Assembly: GCF_009362735.1 (NCBI RefSeq)
Contig: NZ_WHNP01000034.1
Span: 1-64,000, forward strand
Length of the DNA: 64,000 bases
From: Paraburkholderia franconis
GTDB lineage: Bacteria > Pseudomonadota > Gammaproteobacteria > Burkholderiales > Burkholderiaceae
Direction of reading: 5' to 3'
The position numbers and the translations under genes were made by a program. This document shows positions 37,230 to 46,608 of the stretch, piece by piece. Numbering within the stretch: position 1 is the first letter of the stretch; every line of letters starts with the position of its first letter. The notes under the pieces are model-generated. The model did not search any database. It saw nothing but the letters and a program-made list of their open reading frames with translations, and was not told the DNA's origin.

Positions 37230-37403
37230 TTACCCACAAAGGATCGCCTCGCAAGGCCGACTCACAATGTGCGCCGGAATGCCGACTCCTGTCGCATTGG
37301 GCGATACGTCACTCAGGACCACGGCATTCGCGCCGATCTTCGCGCCACGTCCAATGGTCACCGGACCCAGAATGCAGGCCCCTGCGCCGATAAGTACGTC
37401 ATC
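37230..37403 (-). pseudogene. Serine-acetyltransferase-like gene, C-terminal half, cut off by an IS
   Basis: The minus-strand frame reads [20 protein letters not shown] and [20 protein letters not shown], left-handed-helix hexapeptide repeats of the serine O-acetyltransferase (CysE/VioB-like) type. It is separated from its N-terminal half (38747-39000) by an IS5-family element. The intact protein would have been about 145 residues and probably acetylated a sugar of the exopolysaccharide. Confidence 0.82.
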
Positions 37404-38746
37404 CGAGCAGGTTGTTGAAATACCTTCCGCACCGGTCATCCGGGTATGAGGGGTAAACGTTGAGAAGAGCCGGACAATACTGAGACTGAAGCGATGCGCG
37501 GAGCGGACGGCTATACCGAGTCGATGTTCACGATGCCGAGGCTGGATGACTTCGTTCCGGCCAGTCACCTGTTGCGACCCATTCGGCTTTGGCTGAACGA
37601 CGCGCTCACTCGCATGGATGCGCTCTTCTCGCGTATGTACGAGAGCGACGCGAAAGGCGGTCGCCCAAGCATTGCGCCGGAGAAACTGATTCGGGCACTA
37701 CTGCTGCAGGTGCTGTATTCGATTCGCGGTGAACGCATGCTGATGGAGCAAATCTCCTACAACATGCTGTTTCGCTGGTTCGTCGGACTGGCAATGGACG
37801 ATGCGGTGTGGGACCACTCTACCTTCAGCAAGAACCGGGACCCGCCTGATGGCTCACGACGTCATTGTTAGCCTGTTCAACGAGACGGTCGAGACGGCGC
37901 GCGTGCGTGCCTACCTGTCGGGCGAACATTTCAGCGTGGACGGCACGCTCATTCAGGCGTGGGCAGGACACAAGAGCTTTGTGCGCAAGGCGAAGTCGGA
38001 CGACGATACGCCGCCTGATGGAGGGGCCGACTCCCACGAGAACTGGCATGGCGAGAAGCGTAGCAATGACACGCATGAATCCAGCACAGACAGTCAGACG
38101 CGACTCTTTCGCAAGAGTCGTGGCACGGGCGCCATGCTCTGCTACATGGGCCACCTGCTGACTGATAACCGGCATGGCCTCGTGGCGAACGCACGGGTGA
38201 CGCAGGCCAATGGCACGGCCGAGCGTGACACAGCGGCTGAGATGCTTGCGGATACCGCGCAGTTCGCCCGTACGCCTATTAAGGTCGGTGCTGACAAGAA
38301 CTACGACACGGCCGGCTTCGTGGCGACGTGCCGCGCACGCGGCGTGACTCCGCATGTGGCGCAAAACGATGGTCCGCGCGGGTGGCTCGGCCATCGACGG
38401 TCGCACCACGCGCTGGCCCGGCTACGCGATCAGTCAGCGCAAGCGCAAATTTATTGAGCAGGTCTTTGGCTGGAGCAAGACCGTCGGCAGGATTCGGCAG
38501 GCAATGTATCGAGGACTGGAGCGAGTCGACCAACTCTTCCTGCTCACCCAGGCGGCCTACAACCCTGACGCGTATGCGAACGCTCGCCTTTCGGGTGGTA
38601 TGAAAGTGCAGGCACGCGAAAAAACGACATTGGATGCACCTGAATTAACGAACTTCGGCATCAAATTGGACGCGACGATTCAACGCAACAGTTCTTTCGA
38701 ATGGGATGGCACGCCACGACGAAGGGATATTTCAACAGCCTGCTAG
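37404..38746. mobile_element. IS5-family insertion sequence, decayed
   Basis: An element of about 1.34 kb bounded by imperfect inverted ends (CGAGCAGGTTGTTGAAATA on the left; CTAGCAGGCTGTTGAAATA, reverse-complemented, on the right). It contains one transposase gene with two frameshifts and splits an acetyltransferase gene. No convincing target duplication could be assigned, partly because the exact ends are uncertain by one or two bases. Confidence 0.85.
37494..38746 (+). pseudogene. IS5-family transposase with two frameshifts
   Basis: The N-terminal part (37494-about 37845) has the DUF772 stretch [20 protein letters not shown] and FRWFVGLAMDDAVWDHSTFS. At about 37845 a run of three C where two are expected shifts the frame. 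The second part (to about 38385) continues SGEHFSVDGTLIQAWAGHKS and KVGADKNYDTAGFV. Near 38385 an extra G shifts it again, and the last part has SQRKRKFIEQVFGWSKTVG with the final catalytic Glu. Removing the two bases restores one continuous transposase, so decay is recent. Confidence 0.88.
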
Positions 38747-39000
38747 ATGACCGGCGCACCGGGACACCCTCTCCCGCCGATTGCCACGTTGGGAGATATG
38801 ACAATGTTGCTGCCCAGCACCGCCTGTCTGTGCACGACAATCTCGAGCCCTTGATAACCGAATGTTACGTTTCTCCCCACTCTGGCCGATGCCGGTAATG
38901 AGACGGAAAAAATAATTCGGTTGATGACCTTCAAAAACCATAGAAGAAACGGAACATGGAAGCGATAAAGAAAATGTGCAAGCCGATAGATGTAAATCAT
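38747..39000 (-). pseudogene. Serine-acetyltransferase-like gene, N-terminal half
   Basis: Starting with ATG 39000, 60 bases after the upstream WecG/CpsF-like gene, the frame encodes LAHFLYRFHVPFLLWFLKVI and then VVHRQAVLGSNIVISPNVAI with GGRGCPGAPVI at the break. The C-terminal half lies beyond the IS5-family insertion at 37230-37403. It was the last gene of the exopolysaccharide operon. Confidence 0.82.
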
Positions 39001-39060
39001 GTACTATCCACCAAATTGCAAGACTTCGCCAACCCGTCCACAGTGCGCCCGATCATTTCG

Positions 39061-39801
39061 TCAATTCCGACGCGGCGCGAGCCACGCCTTTCCGAGCATT
39101 AATGCAAATCGGCTGTTGGTCACGAAATACCGTTTCCACATCCGCCGGGGCTCCTGAATTACGCGGAAGAACCACTCCAGTCCCGAATTCTGCATCCATC
39201 GTGGTGCCCGCTTCACTTTGCCTGCAACTACGTCGAACGTACCGCCCACGCCCATTACAAAATCGACGCCCAGCTCCGATTGCCAGCGGTGGATGAAATT
39301 TTCCTTTTCCGGCGACGTAATTGCGACGAAAAGCATGCGTGCGCACGACGCACGAACCTGATCGACGACCGATCGCTCGTCGTCCCAGAAGTAACCATGG
39401 TGATAGCCGGCGATTTCCAACGCAGGATAGAGGTATGCACACCGTTCAGCCACACGCGCGACCACCTCGGTGGTCGCGCCAAGGAGAAACACCGAAATGC
39501 CTCGTCGTGCGGCTTCCTGCAACAGGCGCTCGAAAAGGTCCACGCCTGCCACGCGCTCGGGAACCTCATGTCTGAGCATCCGCGCCGCCCAAACCACTCC
39601 GATGCCATCGATATTGATGAAGTCGCACCCGCGAACCGACATCGCAAGCTGGCGGTCCGACTGCATGTGCACTAATTTGGCAACATTGATGCCAGCGTGC
39701 TGAGTAAATTCCTTAGTGTCGATTCGCTGCAAGATCGACGTTACGGTTTCCTCCATCGTTGCAACATCCATTGGACAACCGAACAACTCTATTCGTCGCA
39801 T
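39061..39801 (-). CDS. WecG/TagA/CpsF-family glycosyltransferase
   Basis: A 246-residue GT26 enzyme. Family features are HAGINVAKLVHMQSD near the start, INIDGIGVVWAARML, GATTEVVARVAERC, the TSPEKENFI motif (usually S/G-S-P-K-Q-E) and GVGGTFDVVAGKVKRAPRWM. WecG transfers ManNAc-uronic acid to a lipid-linked sugar. Since this operon also encodes WecB and WecC, ManNAcA transfer is a reasonable prediction. The GT26 enzyme starts 80 bases after the polysaccharide lyase. Confidence 0.88.
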   Translation of the reverse strand: MRRIELFGCPMDVATMEETVTSILQRIDTKEFTQHAGINVAKLVHMQSDRQLAMSVRGCDFINIDGIGVVWAARMLRHEVPERVAGVDLFERLLQEAARRGISVFLLGATTEVVARVAERCAYLYPALEIAGYHHGYFWDDERSVVDQVRASCARMLFVAITSPEKENFIHRWQSELGVDFVMGVGGTFDVVAGKVKRAPRWMQNSGLEWFFRVIQEPRRMWKRYFVTNSRFALMLGKAWLAPRRN

Positions 39802-39881
39802 TGTTTTCCCAAAAATATTAATTTTCTATTTTACGAATACTGTCTTGCAGTCTTTATCGTTCGATATGCGCGGGAATTCAT

Positions 39882-40694
39882 TTACTTGCTTGAGACAGAA
39901 ACTGGTCCAAACAGCATGGCAATTCGATCAACGTCCGACGGTTCTGAATTCCATCCCGACTTATAGAGTCCCATTTTTAGATACGCATCCTGGACGCCAA
40001 GATAGGCGTTGGGGACACCCTGCGTCTCGAAGACCGACCGTCCGTCCTTCCATAGTTGCGTCGACGCGTGATACCCCTTCTCGTCGGCCACATAACGCAA
40101 AGCCCAATTCACCCATCGGCCACGATCCTTGTCCGCACAACATAGCCATTTGCCGGCGGAAACATTCGCTGTACTTTGCCCTCCGCGCTCAGACAGCGCA
40201 TATCGCGCACCGAGCAGCGCGAGGGCGACCGTCGGCCCGCCTATCCACTTGCCTTGATGAATCTGGGTAATGATCACAGCCTGTTTCGAATCGAACGCGA
40301 AATCCGCGGGAATGTAGGTGCTCCACTGAATCAGATAGTCTGTGCCCTGAGCAAACCTCACCGGCTCCGGAAATAGCAGCTCCGCCCTAGGCACGCCGTT
40401 CGCGATTTTCGAGAAGTTTTCGTTTTTCGAAATGCTGACCCGCAACACCTTGCGCCCCGGATAAACGGGGTCGTCAACGACAGCAATGTCGCCCGGGTTA
40501 GCCTGAACACCAATTCCAGAACCGATGCCATCAAGCCAGTTCCTGGCATAGAGTGTTTCGTAGGTCTTCATCCGCGCCACGGCTCGCGAATCGGACAGAA
40601 CCCCGCCCGATACCTCAGCGCCGACAACAGCAGTAAGGATGTTTAACGCTGCAAACAGCGCGACCTTTCCTGCCTTTGATTGTCCGGTCTTCAT
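39882..40694 (-). CDS. Heparin-lyase-I-like polysaccharide lyase within the exopolysaccharide operon
   Basis: A 270-residue exported protein (basic start, hydrophobic segment KVALFAALNILTAVVGAEV). The body resembles the polysaccharide lyase family that includes heparin lyase I: RVSISKNENFS, VPRAELLFPEPVRFAQGTDY, IITQIHQGKWIGGPTVAL and WVNWALRYVADEKGY. It would cleave uronic-acid-containing glycans by beta-elimination. Its ATG overlaps the stop of the GT1 gene (ATGA), so it belongs to the biosynthetic unit. Confidence 0.75.
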   Translation of the reverse strand: MKTGQSKAGKVALFAALNILTAVVGAEVSGGVLSDSRAVARMKTYETLYARNWLDGIGSGIGVQANPGDIAVVDDPVYPGRKVLRVSISKNENFSKIANGVPRAELLFPEPVRFAQGTDYLIQWSTYIPADFAFDSKQAVIITQIHQGKWIGGPTVALALLGARYALSERGGQSTANVSAGKWLCCADKDRGRWVNWALRYVADEKGYHASTQLWKDGRSVFETQGVPNAYLGVQDAYLKMGLYKSGWNSEPSDVDRIAMLFGPVSVSSK

Positions 40695-41836
40695 CTCTTT
40701 CCGCCAGGCAACGCCATCACGTTTCGATAGCAACAAACGTATTGGTCTGCAATCTTCTCGACCGAGTAGCGGCTGCACGCCCTCTTGGCAGCCTCCGCCC
40801 CCATGCGAACAGCGAGATCCGGGTTATCCAGCAAAATGTGGATCCGGTCCACCAGCCTCTCAACATCTCCGGGCGACACCAAATACCCCGTCCGTTCGTC
40901 CTCCACCAGGTCGAGGAAGCCGCCAACGGACGTACCGACAACTGGAACTCCAAGAAACATGGCCTCAAGCGTGGAGATACCAAACGACTCGAAATGACTA
41001 GGCATGCAGAACACACGAGCATTCCTGTACAGCGATAGCTTTTCCTCGCCTTCGAGCCAACCGACAAATTCCACGCTGTGATCGACCCGATGCGCGCTGG
41101 CCGCACGCTTCCACCGGTCGAGGTCGCCTCCGCCAGCAAGCTTCAAGCCAACGTGTACGCCGCGATCGGCCAATATGGCTAGCGCCTTCATCAAATCGTC
41201 GATGCCTTTTCCTTCGGCCAGACGACCGACGAACGCAATATAGGGTGGAGTGTTCCGGTTGGCCTTGCGAGGTATCGCATGCGACGCCGCCTGGGCCATG
41301 CGAGCTGTATTGCCGATGACGTAGAGTCCATCGCGTGTTCCCCGATATCGGCTCACCTCGTCGCCAATGGCTGACGACACTGCCACGGCGGCGTCCGCCC
41401 CACGCGCGAACCGGGACGCCGCATCGCGTATCACGCGGCTGGAACCAACGACGAAACGCTCAAAATTTCCTGCATGCAGGTGAAATGCAGCTTTCTTTCC
41501 GAAAAGCCTTGCGAGCAGATACAACATGTACTTGCGATAGAAAGAACCGCGAACGGAGACGTGGAAATGCACGATATTCACGTCACCGCACATCGCGACA
41601 AAGAAACGAGGAATATCCAACAGCAAGAAGGAGAGCACGCCTTTGATGCTCTGAAAGCCGTGCGTCTCGAAGAACGAGAACAGAATCTCCTGCGCTGCAA
41701 ATCGTTCTCTTTCTCCGGCCAGTTCGGCCAGCACGGAGGCGATTCCTCCCCGCTGCCCCCAGCCCGGTCCGACGTGCAGAACCCGTACTACAGGTGACAC
41801 GCCACAGCCGCTCCGCTCAGCGTCCTTCTTGTTCAT
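40691..41836 (-). CDS. Glycosyltransferase family 1 (GT4-type)
   Basis: A 381-residue GT-B enzyme. The N-terminal domain shows HVGPGWGQRGGIASVLAELA, and the C-terminal nucleotide-sugar domain shows YIAFVGRLAEGKGIDDLMKA, LAGGGDLDRW and the E-x7-E motif in HFESFGISTLEAMFLGVPVV. It adds a sugar to the repeat unit on the cytoplasmic face; donor unknown. Its ATG overlaps the stop of the polymerase gene (ATGA). Confidence 0.92.
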   Translation of the reverse strand: MNKKDAERSGCGVSPVVRVLHVGPGWGQRGGIASVLAELAGERERFAAQEILFSFFETHGFQSIKGVLSFLLLDIPRFFVAMCGDVNIVHFHVSVRGSFYRKYMLYLLARLFGKKAAFHLHAGNFERFVVGSSRVIRDAASRFARGADAAVAVSSAIGDEVSRYRGTRDGLYVIGNTARMAQAASHAIPRKANRNTPPYIAFVGRLAEGKGIDDLMKALAILADRGVHVGLKLAGGGDLDRWKRAASAHRVDHSVEFVGWLEGEEKLSLYRNARVFCMPSHFESFGISTLEAMFLGVPVVGTSVGGFLDLVEDERTGYLVSPGDVERLVDRIHILLDNPDLAVRMGAEAAKRACSRYSVEKIADQYVCCYRNVMALPGGKR

Positions 41837-43143
41837 GGTAAGGGATTCCGTGTTACCGGCTTCACTGTTCGTCCAGCCCGGGACAGGTACACCGCAATGA
41901 TCGCCAGATATGGGCCGACGAGTGCTGACACCAATATGTGCCCCGCCGTTGCGGCGGTGGCCATCAGCACGATGAAAAACAGCTTTCCGAACCGTTGTAT
42001 GCATCCACGGCTCCGATGGATGAATGCCTTTCCGAGCCAGCACAAGTAAAGCGTGAACACCGGCAAACCGAGGGCGAGCGTCAAGTCGAGTACGTCGATC
42101 TCGATGAGATAGCGTACGACAGGGTAGCCACCTGTGAGGAGCGGAACGAATCCCTTTTGCGAAACATCGTCCCATATCTTCGAGAACTTGACGTTTCGAC
42201 CAGATAGCAGGACCGTCAAGAACCGTTCGCCATTCGCATGCTCGTGCTGGTACGTGAAGTACCTCACGCTGAGGTCGACGGCATCCCTCACATTCTGAGA
42301 CGTGAGGTAAACGGAAATCGCCGCCCCCGCAACCAGCGATATGACCGTTGCGGCTTGAAGAGTCGCACGCATCAGGCTGTATCTCGCATAAAGGTATGAG
42401 CACGTTGTCATTAGTGCGCCGATGGCGGCGGCTTTGGTTCCGACTAGCAATGACGCGATGAAAATGCTTCCTGTCAAGAATGCATTGAACAGCGTCCACC
42501 CGGATCTCAGGACCCGCTGGAGTCCATATGCGAGGCCAACGATCATCAGCGCGGATGCCTCGTTTTGTGCATAGATGATGCCTTTGTAGCCCGACCGAAT
42601 CTGCGTGTCGCCCCAGTAGCTACGAAACAAGTCGATGGAAAACACAGCGCCTGCAACAATAGACAGCGCATATACCAGCAGCGACAAGCGGATTAGTGAC
42701 TGAAGCCCTTCGATCTGCCGATCGTCCATGCCGGATAGCGCGGCAAAGAACACGAAGAACGAGAACACCTTGAGCACCAAAACGCTTTGCTGCAGATACT
42801 CACCGATCGATATACCGCCTAGCGCCCAAGCAACCGTCGATACCGCAATGGCGGCAATAGCGAAGAACGCAGTCCGAAGGCTCGATGTCTTCATCCTCTT
42901 TCGCATCAGCATAACGAGGATGAGCCCGAACACCATTCCGCCACGGACCAAAAGCGAGTAGCGCCCTGAGTCGCCTGCGTCTTCGAAGCCATAAGATGCG
43001 CGTACCGAAAGAAAATCGGCGATCGGCGAGAGCACCATGCCGATAGCAAAGACAGCCGATGTCAGCGTGATCCGATTCCGCTTCGTGAAGCCACGCATGT
43101 ACGCCCGCGGCTCGCGATGTTCCACAAGCTCAAGACCGCTCAT
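41833..43143 (-). CDS. wzy: Wzy-type polysaccharide polymerase
   Basis: A 436-residue integral membrane protein with about eleven hydrophobic segments and little sequence conservation, as usual for Wzy. A larger periplasmic loop follows about residue 275 (NVRDAVDLSVRYFTYQHEHA). Its position between Wzx and glycosyltransferases with overlapping starts supports the polymerase assignment: it joins lipid-linked repeat units in the periplasm. The start ATG lies 14 bases inside the GT25 gene. Confidence 0.78.
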   Translation of the reverse strand: MSGLELVEHREPRAYMRGFTKRNRITLTSAVFAIGMVLSPIADFLSVRASYGFEDAGDSGRYSLLVRGGMVFGLILVMLMRKRMKTSSLRTAFFAIAAIAVSTVAWALGGISIGEYLQQSVLVLKVFSFFVFFAALSGMDDRQIEGLQSLIRLSLLVYALSIVAGAVFSIDLFRSYWGDTQIRSGYKGIIYAQNEASALMIVGLAYGLQRVLRSGWTLFNAFLTGSIFIASLLVGTKAAAIGALMTTCSYLYARYSLMRATLQAATVISLVAGAAISVYLTSQNVRDAVDLSVRYFTYQHEHANGERFLTVLLSGRNVKFSKIWDDVSQKGFVPLLTGGYPVVRYLIEIDVLDLTLALGLPVFTLYLCWLGKAFIHRSRGCIQRFGKLFFIVLMATAATAGHILVSALVGPYLAIIAVYLSRAGRTVKPVTRNPLP

Positions 43144-43963
43144 GCCGGGAGTCCCCTTTCATGATCAAAGTAGCCATTCGAAGCATCGCGACTGCTCCCC
43201 ACCGCCAGATGGTCCTCACAATTCGCAGCGGCCATAGTGCAGCGTCATGAACTGCTTTACGTGACTTCGTCAACGCGCGCCGCTCAGCCTCGATACTGCT
43301 CGGTAGCACCTCAAAGTTTTCCCACACGACATACGGGCGTACTTCGGCCACGCGTACGCCCGCGTTATCTATGTGCCACGGCCAATCGTCGAGTAGCGCG
43401 CGAATCGGCCCGCGAGCGTTCTCCACCGCAAGGCGAGCGCCCTGCGCAGATATCCAGTAACCCACGGCCCCCGACGTCCACTGCTTGAATGGAGCGCCGA
43501 CTCGCAGTCCATCCATCAGCGTGGACTGCTTCAGCGGCTCATGGAAATAGGCCGCTGCTGCGCATGTGCGTGGCAACTTCGATCTGCCCAGCAACACGAT
43601 ATCGGCAATCGACGCCAGCCGCTCGTCGGACATATGCAGAACCCGCTCGAAGAAGCCTTGCTCGAGGATCGCGTCATCCTCAAGTACAACGGCACCGCGG
43701 CCGGTAGACGCAATCTCTTTCCAAACGGATAAGTGGCTTAGAAAGCACGCGACCTCGGCGGCGGTCATCGAACGTCGATAAAGCTGACGGGCTGCCGCAT
43801 CGTCATAGCATTCCGCTATGTCCGCGTCGGTGAAAATACGCGCGTCCACAGCATCCGCAAACCGAAACGCGACGCGCTTTTCGCTCAAAACTCTCCCGAT
43901 TGAATCGCGTCTTCCCGAACGCGGCAGTGATATGACGTGGACATCGAACATGACGAATTTCAC
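43130..43963 (-). CDS. Glycosyltransferase family 25
   Basis: A 277-residue transferase of the LPS beta-galactosyltransferase type. It has HVISLPRSGRRDSIGRVL near the start, the family's RSMTAAEVACFLSHLSVWKE, and the metal-binding acidic motif VVLEDDAIL. The start is a GTG at 43963 whose bases overlap the wzx stop codon; an ATG four codons on is possible. GT25 members often add galactose or glucose; the donor is unknown. Confidence 0.88.
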   Translation of the reverse strand: MKFVMFDVHVISLPRSGRRDSIGRVLSEKRVAFRFADAVDARIFTDADIAECYDDAAARQLYRRSMTAAEVACFLSHLSVWKEIASTGRGAVVLEDDAILEQGFFERVLHMSDERLASIADIVLLGRSKLPRTCAAAAYFHEPLKQSTLMDGLRVGAPFKQWTSGAVGYWISAQGARLAVENARGPIRALLDDWPWHIDNAGVRVAEVRPYVVWENFEVLPSSIEAERRALTKSRKAVHDAALWPLRIVRTIWRWGAVAMLRMATLIMKGDSRHERS

Positions 43964-45270
43964 CGATGCAACAATTGCAGAAAATGTGCGCGTATCTCAG
44001 GCTTGCGCACGATCATCACGAGGTACGCGGCGAGTATTGCGATTTCGGAGATGAGGAAAGAGGCTGCGGCACCTTCAGCGCCAAAACGCGGAACCGTGAT
44101 AAGCGCCAGCACGACGTTCAAGCAACCCGCAACCAGCATAACCAACGAGCGCATGCGGCTCGCGCCGAACGGAATGAGCACTTGCAGGCCGAGAAAGTAG
44201 GCCAGGTTGCCGAACAGTGTGGCGAAACAAAGTATCTTGAGCACCGACGCCGAGTCGATGAATTTCCTGCCGAGTAAGAGCACAGTGAATGGCTCGGAGA
44301 GGAACGAGAACACCGCTACCCCGCCCGCTGTCGTCATGACTGTTGCTACCGCGCCAACGGCGGCGAGCTTCGCTGCTGTACGCCTGCGCTCGATCAACAG
44401 CGCTGCTATGCGCGGATAAAGGACGGTGTTGATCTGGGCGGGAACCATGTTGGCCGCGGTCTTGATCCTGTCAGCAGCCGCATAGATACCCGCTTGGTAC
44501 GATCCGACCAACGAAGTCAGAATGACCGCGTTGGTTGTACTGAACAGGCTCACCGACGCGGACGAGACGAACAATTCAGTGCTCTCGCAAATACGGCGCC
44601 TAATCGCGCAAACGGACGTGCGGGGCCGCTTCATCACGCCAAGCCGCCATGCAGCACACACTGAAAATGCGCCGGTAACGACCGCTGCCGACGCCTGTAT
44701 CGCCGCGGCGGCCGCCACATCCTCTTCGCGATGCACGAAGAGGAAAGTCAGTGGCAACGTCACGAAGCGGCCGGCGAGCGATACTACGGTGAACAGTGAG
44801 AACTGCTCCAACCCTTGCAGCAGCCAGTTCAATGTGAATACGTTACTGACCACCATGAGCCACGATGCGAGTACGATCGGCCGTGCCGATGCGATGTGTT
44901 CATCGGCATGCAGCACGATCCACAAACCGGCACACGACAACGCGCAAAGACAAGCTTTCGCGCCAATCGTCGACCAGATCAGTTCATTCAAAGCGTCTGG
45001 GTTCTCACGACACTCGACCACCGCTCGTGGGCCGCTCAAAAAGAATCCCCATTCCGTGACCAACGCGCCGTAGGTTGCAATCGCAGTTGCGTAGCCCAGC
45101 ACGCCGAAATTGACCGGACCCAGCACGCGGGTCAGATAGGGGAAGGTCATCAGCGGCGCCAGATAGTTGCCCGTCTGCCACACCATCATTACCATTAAAT
45201 TCCGCACGAGAATCCGCCTGTCCTGTGGATTCCCGCTGGGCACCGTATCGGACCGAGCTGTGTCAGTCAT
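43960..45270 (-). CDS. wzx: Wzx-type polysaccharide flippase
   Basis: A 436-residue membrane protein of the MATE-like polysaccharide exporter superfamily, with about twelve hydrophobic segments. The start is typical: VRNLMVMMVWQTGNYLAPLM, then FPYLTRVLGPVNFGVLGYA. It flips undecaprenyl-linked repeat units to the periplasm for Wzy. The ATG at 45270 is chosen over an adjacent TTG. 39 bases separate it from wecC. Confidence 0.9.
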   Translation of the reverse strand: MTDTARSDTVPSGNPQDRRILVRNLMVMMVWQTGNYLAPLMTFPYLTRVLGPVNFGVLGYATAIATYGALVTEWGFFLSGPRAVVECRENPDALNELIWSTIGAKACLCALSCAGLWIVLHADEHIASARPIVLASWLMVVSNVFTLNWLLQGLEQFSLFTVVSLAGRFVTLPLTFLFVHREEDVAAAAAIQASAAVVTGAFSVCAAWRLGVMKRPRTSVCAIRRRICESTELFVSSASVSLFSTTNAVILTSLVGSYQAGIYAAADRIKTAANMVPAQINTVLYPRIAALLIERRRTAAKLAAVGAVATVMTTAGGVAVFSFLSEPFTVLLLGRKFIDSASVLKILCFATLFGNLAYFLGLQVLIPFGASRMRSLVMLVAGCLNVVLALITVPRFGAEGAAASFLISEIAILAAYLVMIVRKPEIRAHFLQLLHR

Positions 45271-45309
45271 CAAACGCCCCGAACGCCCGACTCCTGTCGG
45301 CGATTCGAC

Positions 45310-46554
45310 CTAGCCATGCGCCAACACCCCCCTCGTGTCGATGACGACCTTCGCCTGCAGCTTGACCGGATCAACCTGCTTGAATTGCATGTGATCGACA
45401 AGAATCACCACGATATCGGCTTCGGTCAGCGCGTCATGCATGTCGCAAAGCGGCACGGCTTCCTTCAGCACATCGGGCAACTTGCGAATGTTCGGCTCCA
45501 CCGCAACCACCTGGCCGGGAAAGCGCTCCGAAAGACGCCGCACGATCTCAACCGCTGGACTCTCGCGCAAATCGTCGATATTCGCCTTGAATGCCAGCCC
45601 GAGGCACGCAATGACCGGTTCTCTGAAGCGCCTCGCCGCGCGCTCGACACGCTCAATCACGTGCCTCGGCTTGTCGTCATTCACCATGCGCGCGGTGCGG
45701 ATCAGGCGCGCCTGTTCCGGCGCCGAATCGACAATGAACCAGGGATCGACCGCGATGCAGTGCCCTCCCACGCCCGGCCCCGGCTGCAGGATACTCACGC
45801 GCGGATGCCGGTTCGCGAGCCTGATCAGTTCCCACACGTTGATATCGAGCCTGTCGCAAATCATCGAGAGTTCGTTTGCGAATGCAATGTTCACGTCACG
45901 AAACGAGTTCTCCGTGAGCTTGCACATTTCGGCTGTCCGCGCATCGGTCAGGATGCATTCGCCGCGCACGAAGCTTTGATACAAATCTCGAGCCGCCTCG
46001 CCGCATCTGGGTGTCATCCCTCCGATCACCCGGTCGTTCTCGATGAGTTCCCGAATGACATGGCCTGGCAGCACGCGTTCCGGACAATGCGCGATGCGAA
46101 TATCCGAGCCCTCGCCGGCTTGCTGCGGAAACGTCAGATCCGTACGCAACTCGGCAAGCCGCACGGCCATTTGCTCAGTCGCACCCACCGGCGACGTTGA
46201 TTCGAGGACCACGAGATCACCCTTCTTCAGCACCGGTGCGATGGCTCGGCTAGCCGCTTCGATGAAAGTCAAATCCGGCTTGAAACCATCCGCGAATGGT
46301 GTCGGCACTGCAATCAGAAATGCGTCTGCCGGCTCTGGTGTTGTCGTCGCGCGCAGATATCCTTGCGTGACCGCTGCGTGAACCAGCATGTCGAGATCCG
46401 GTTCGACGATGTGAACCGCTCCGCGGTTGATGGTATCAACGGTATGCTGGTTCACGTCGATCCCAATGACGCGCTTTCGCCTTGCTGCAAATGCAGCCGC
46501 CGTCGGCAAACCGATATAGCCAAGACCTACAACAGAAATAGTTTCAAATTCCAT
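45310..46554 (-). CDS. wecC: UDP-N-acetyl-D-mannosamine dehydrogenase
   Basis: Oxidises UDP-ManNAc twice to UDP-ManNAc-uronic acid. The 414-residue protein has the NAD-binding start ISVVGLGYIGLPTAAAFAAR, the ESTSPVGATEQM region, the catalytic Cys in GVGGHCIAVDPWF and the C-terminal domain ACLGLAFKANIDDLRESPA. These match WecC closely and distinguish it from UDP-glucose dehydrogenases. It lies 54 bases after wecB, which makes its substrate. Confidence 0.93.
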   Translation of the reverse strand: MEFETISVVGLGYIGLPTAAAFAARRKRVIGIDVNQHTVDTINRGAVHIVEPDLDMLVHAAVTQGYLRATTTPEPADAFLIAVPTPFADGFKPDLTFIEAASRAIAPVLKKGDLVVLESTSPVGATEQMAVRLAELRTDLTFPQQAGEGSDIRIAHCPERVLPGHVIRELIENDRVIGGMTPRCGEAARDLYQSFVRGECILTDARTAEMCKLTENSFRDVNIAFANELSMICDRLDINVWELIRLANRHPRVSILQPGPGVGGHCIAVDPWFIVDSAPEQARLIRTARMVNDDKPRHVIERVERAARRFREPVIACLGLAFKANIDDLRESPAVEIVRRLSERFPGQVVAVEPNIRKLPDVLKEAVPLCDMHDALTEADIVVILVDHMQFKQVDPVKLQAKVVIDTRGVLAHG

Positions 46555-46608
46555 GGGCCGCTGCCCTTATTCCTCAGTTTGATCGTTGAAAACAGGTCGC
46601 ATGACGCT

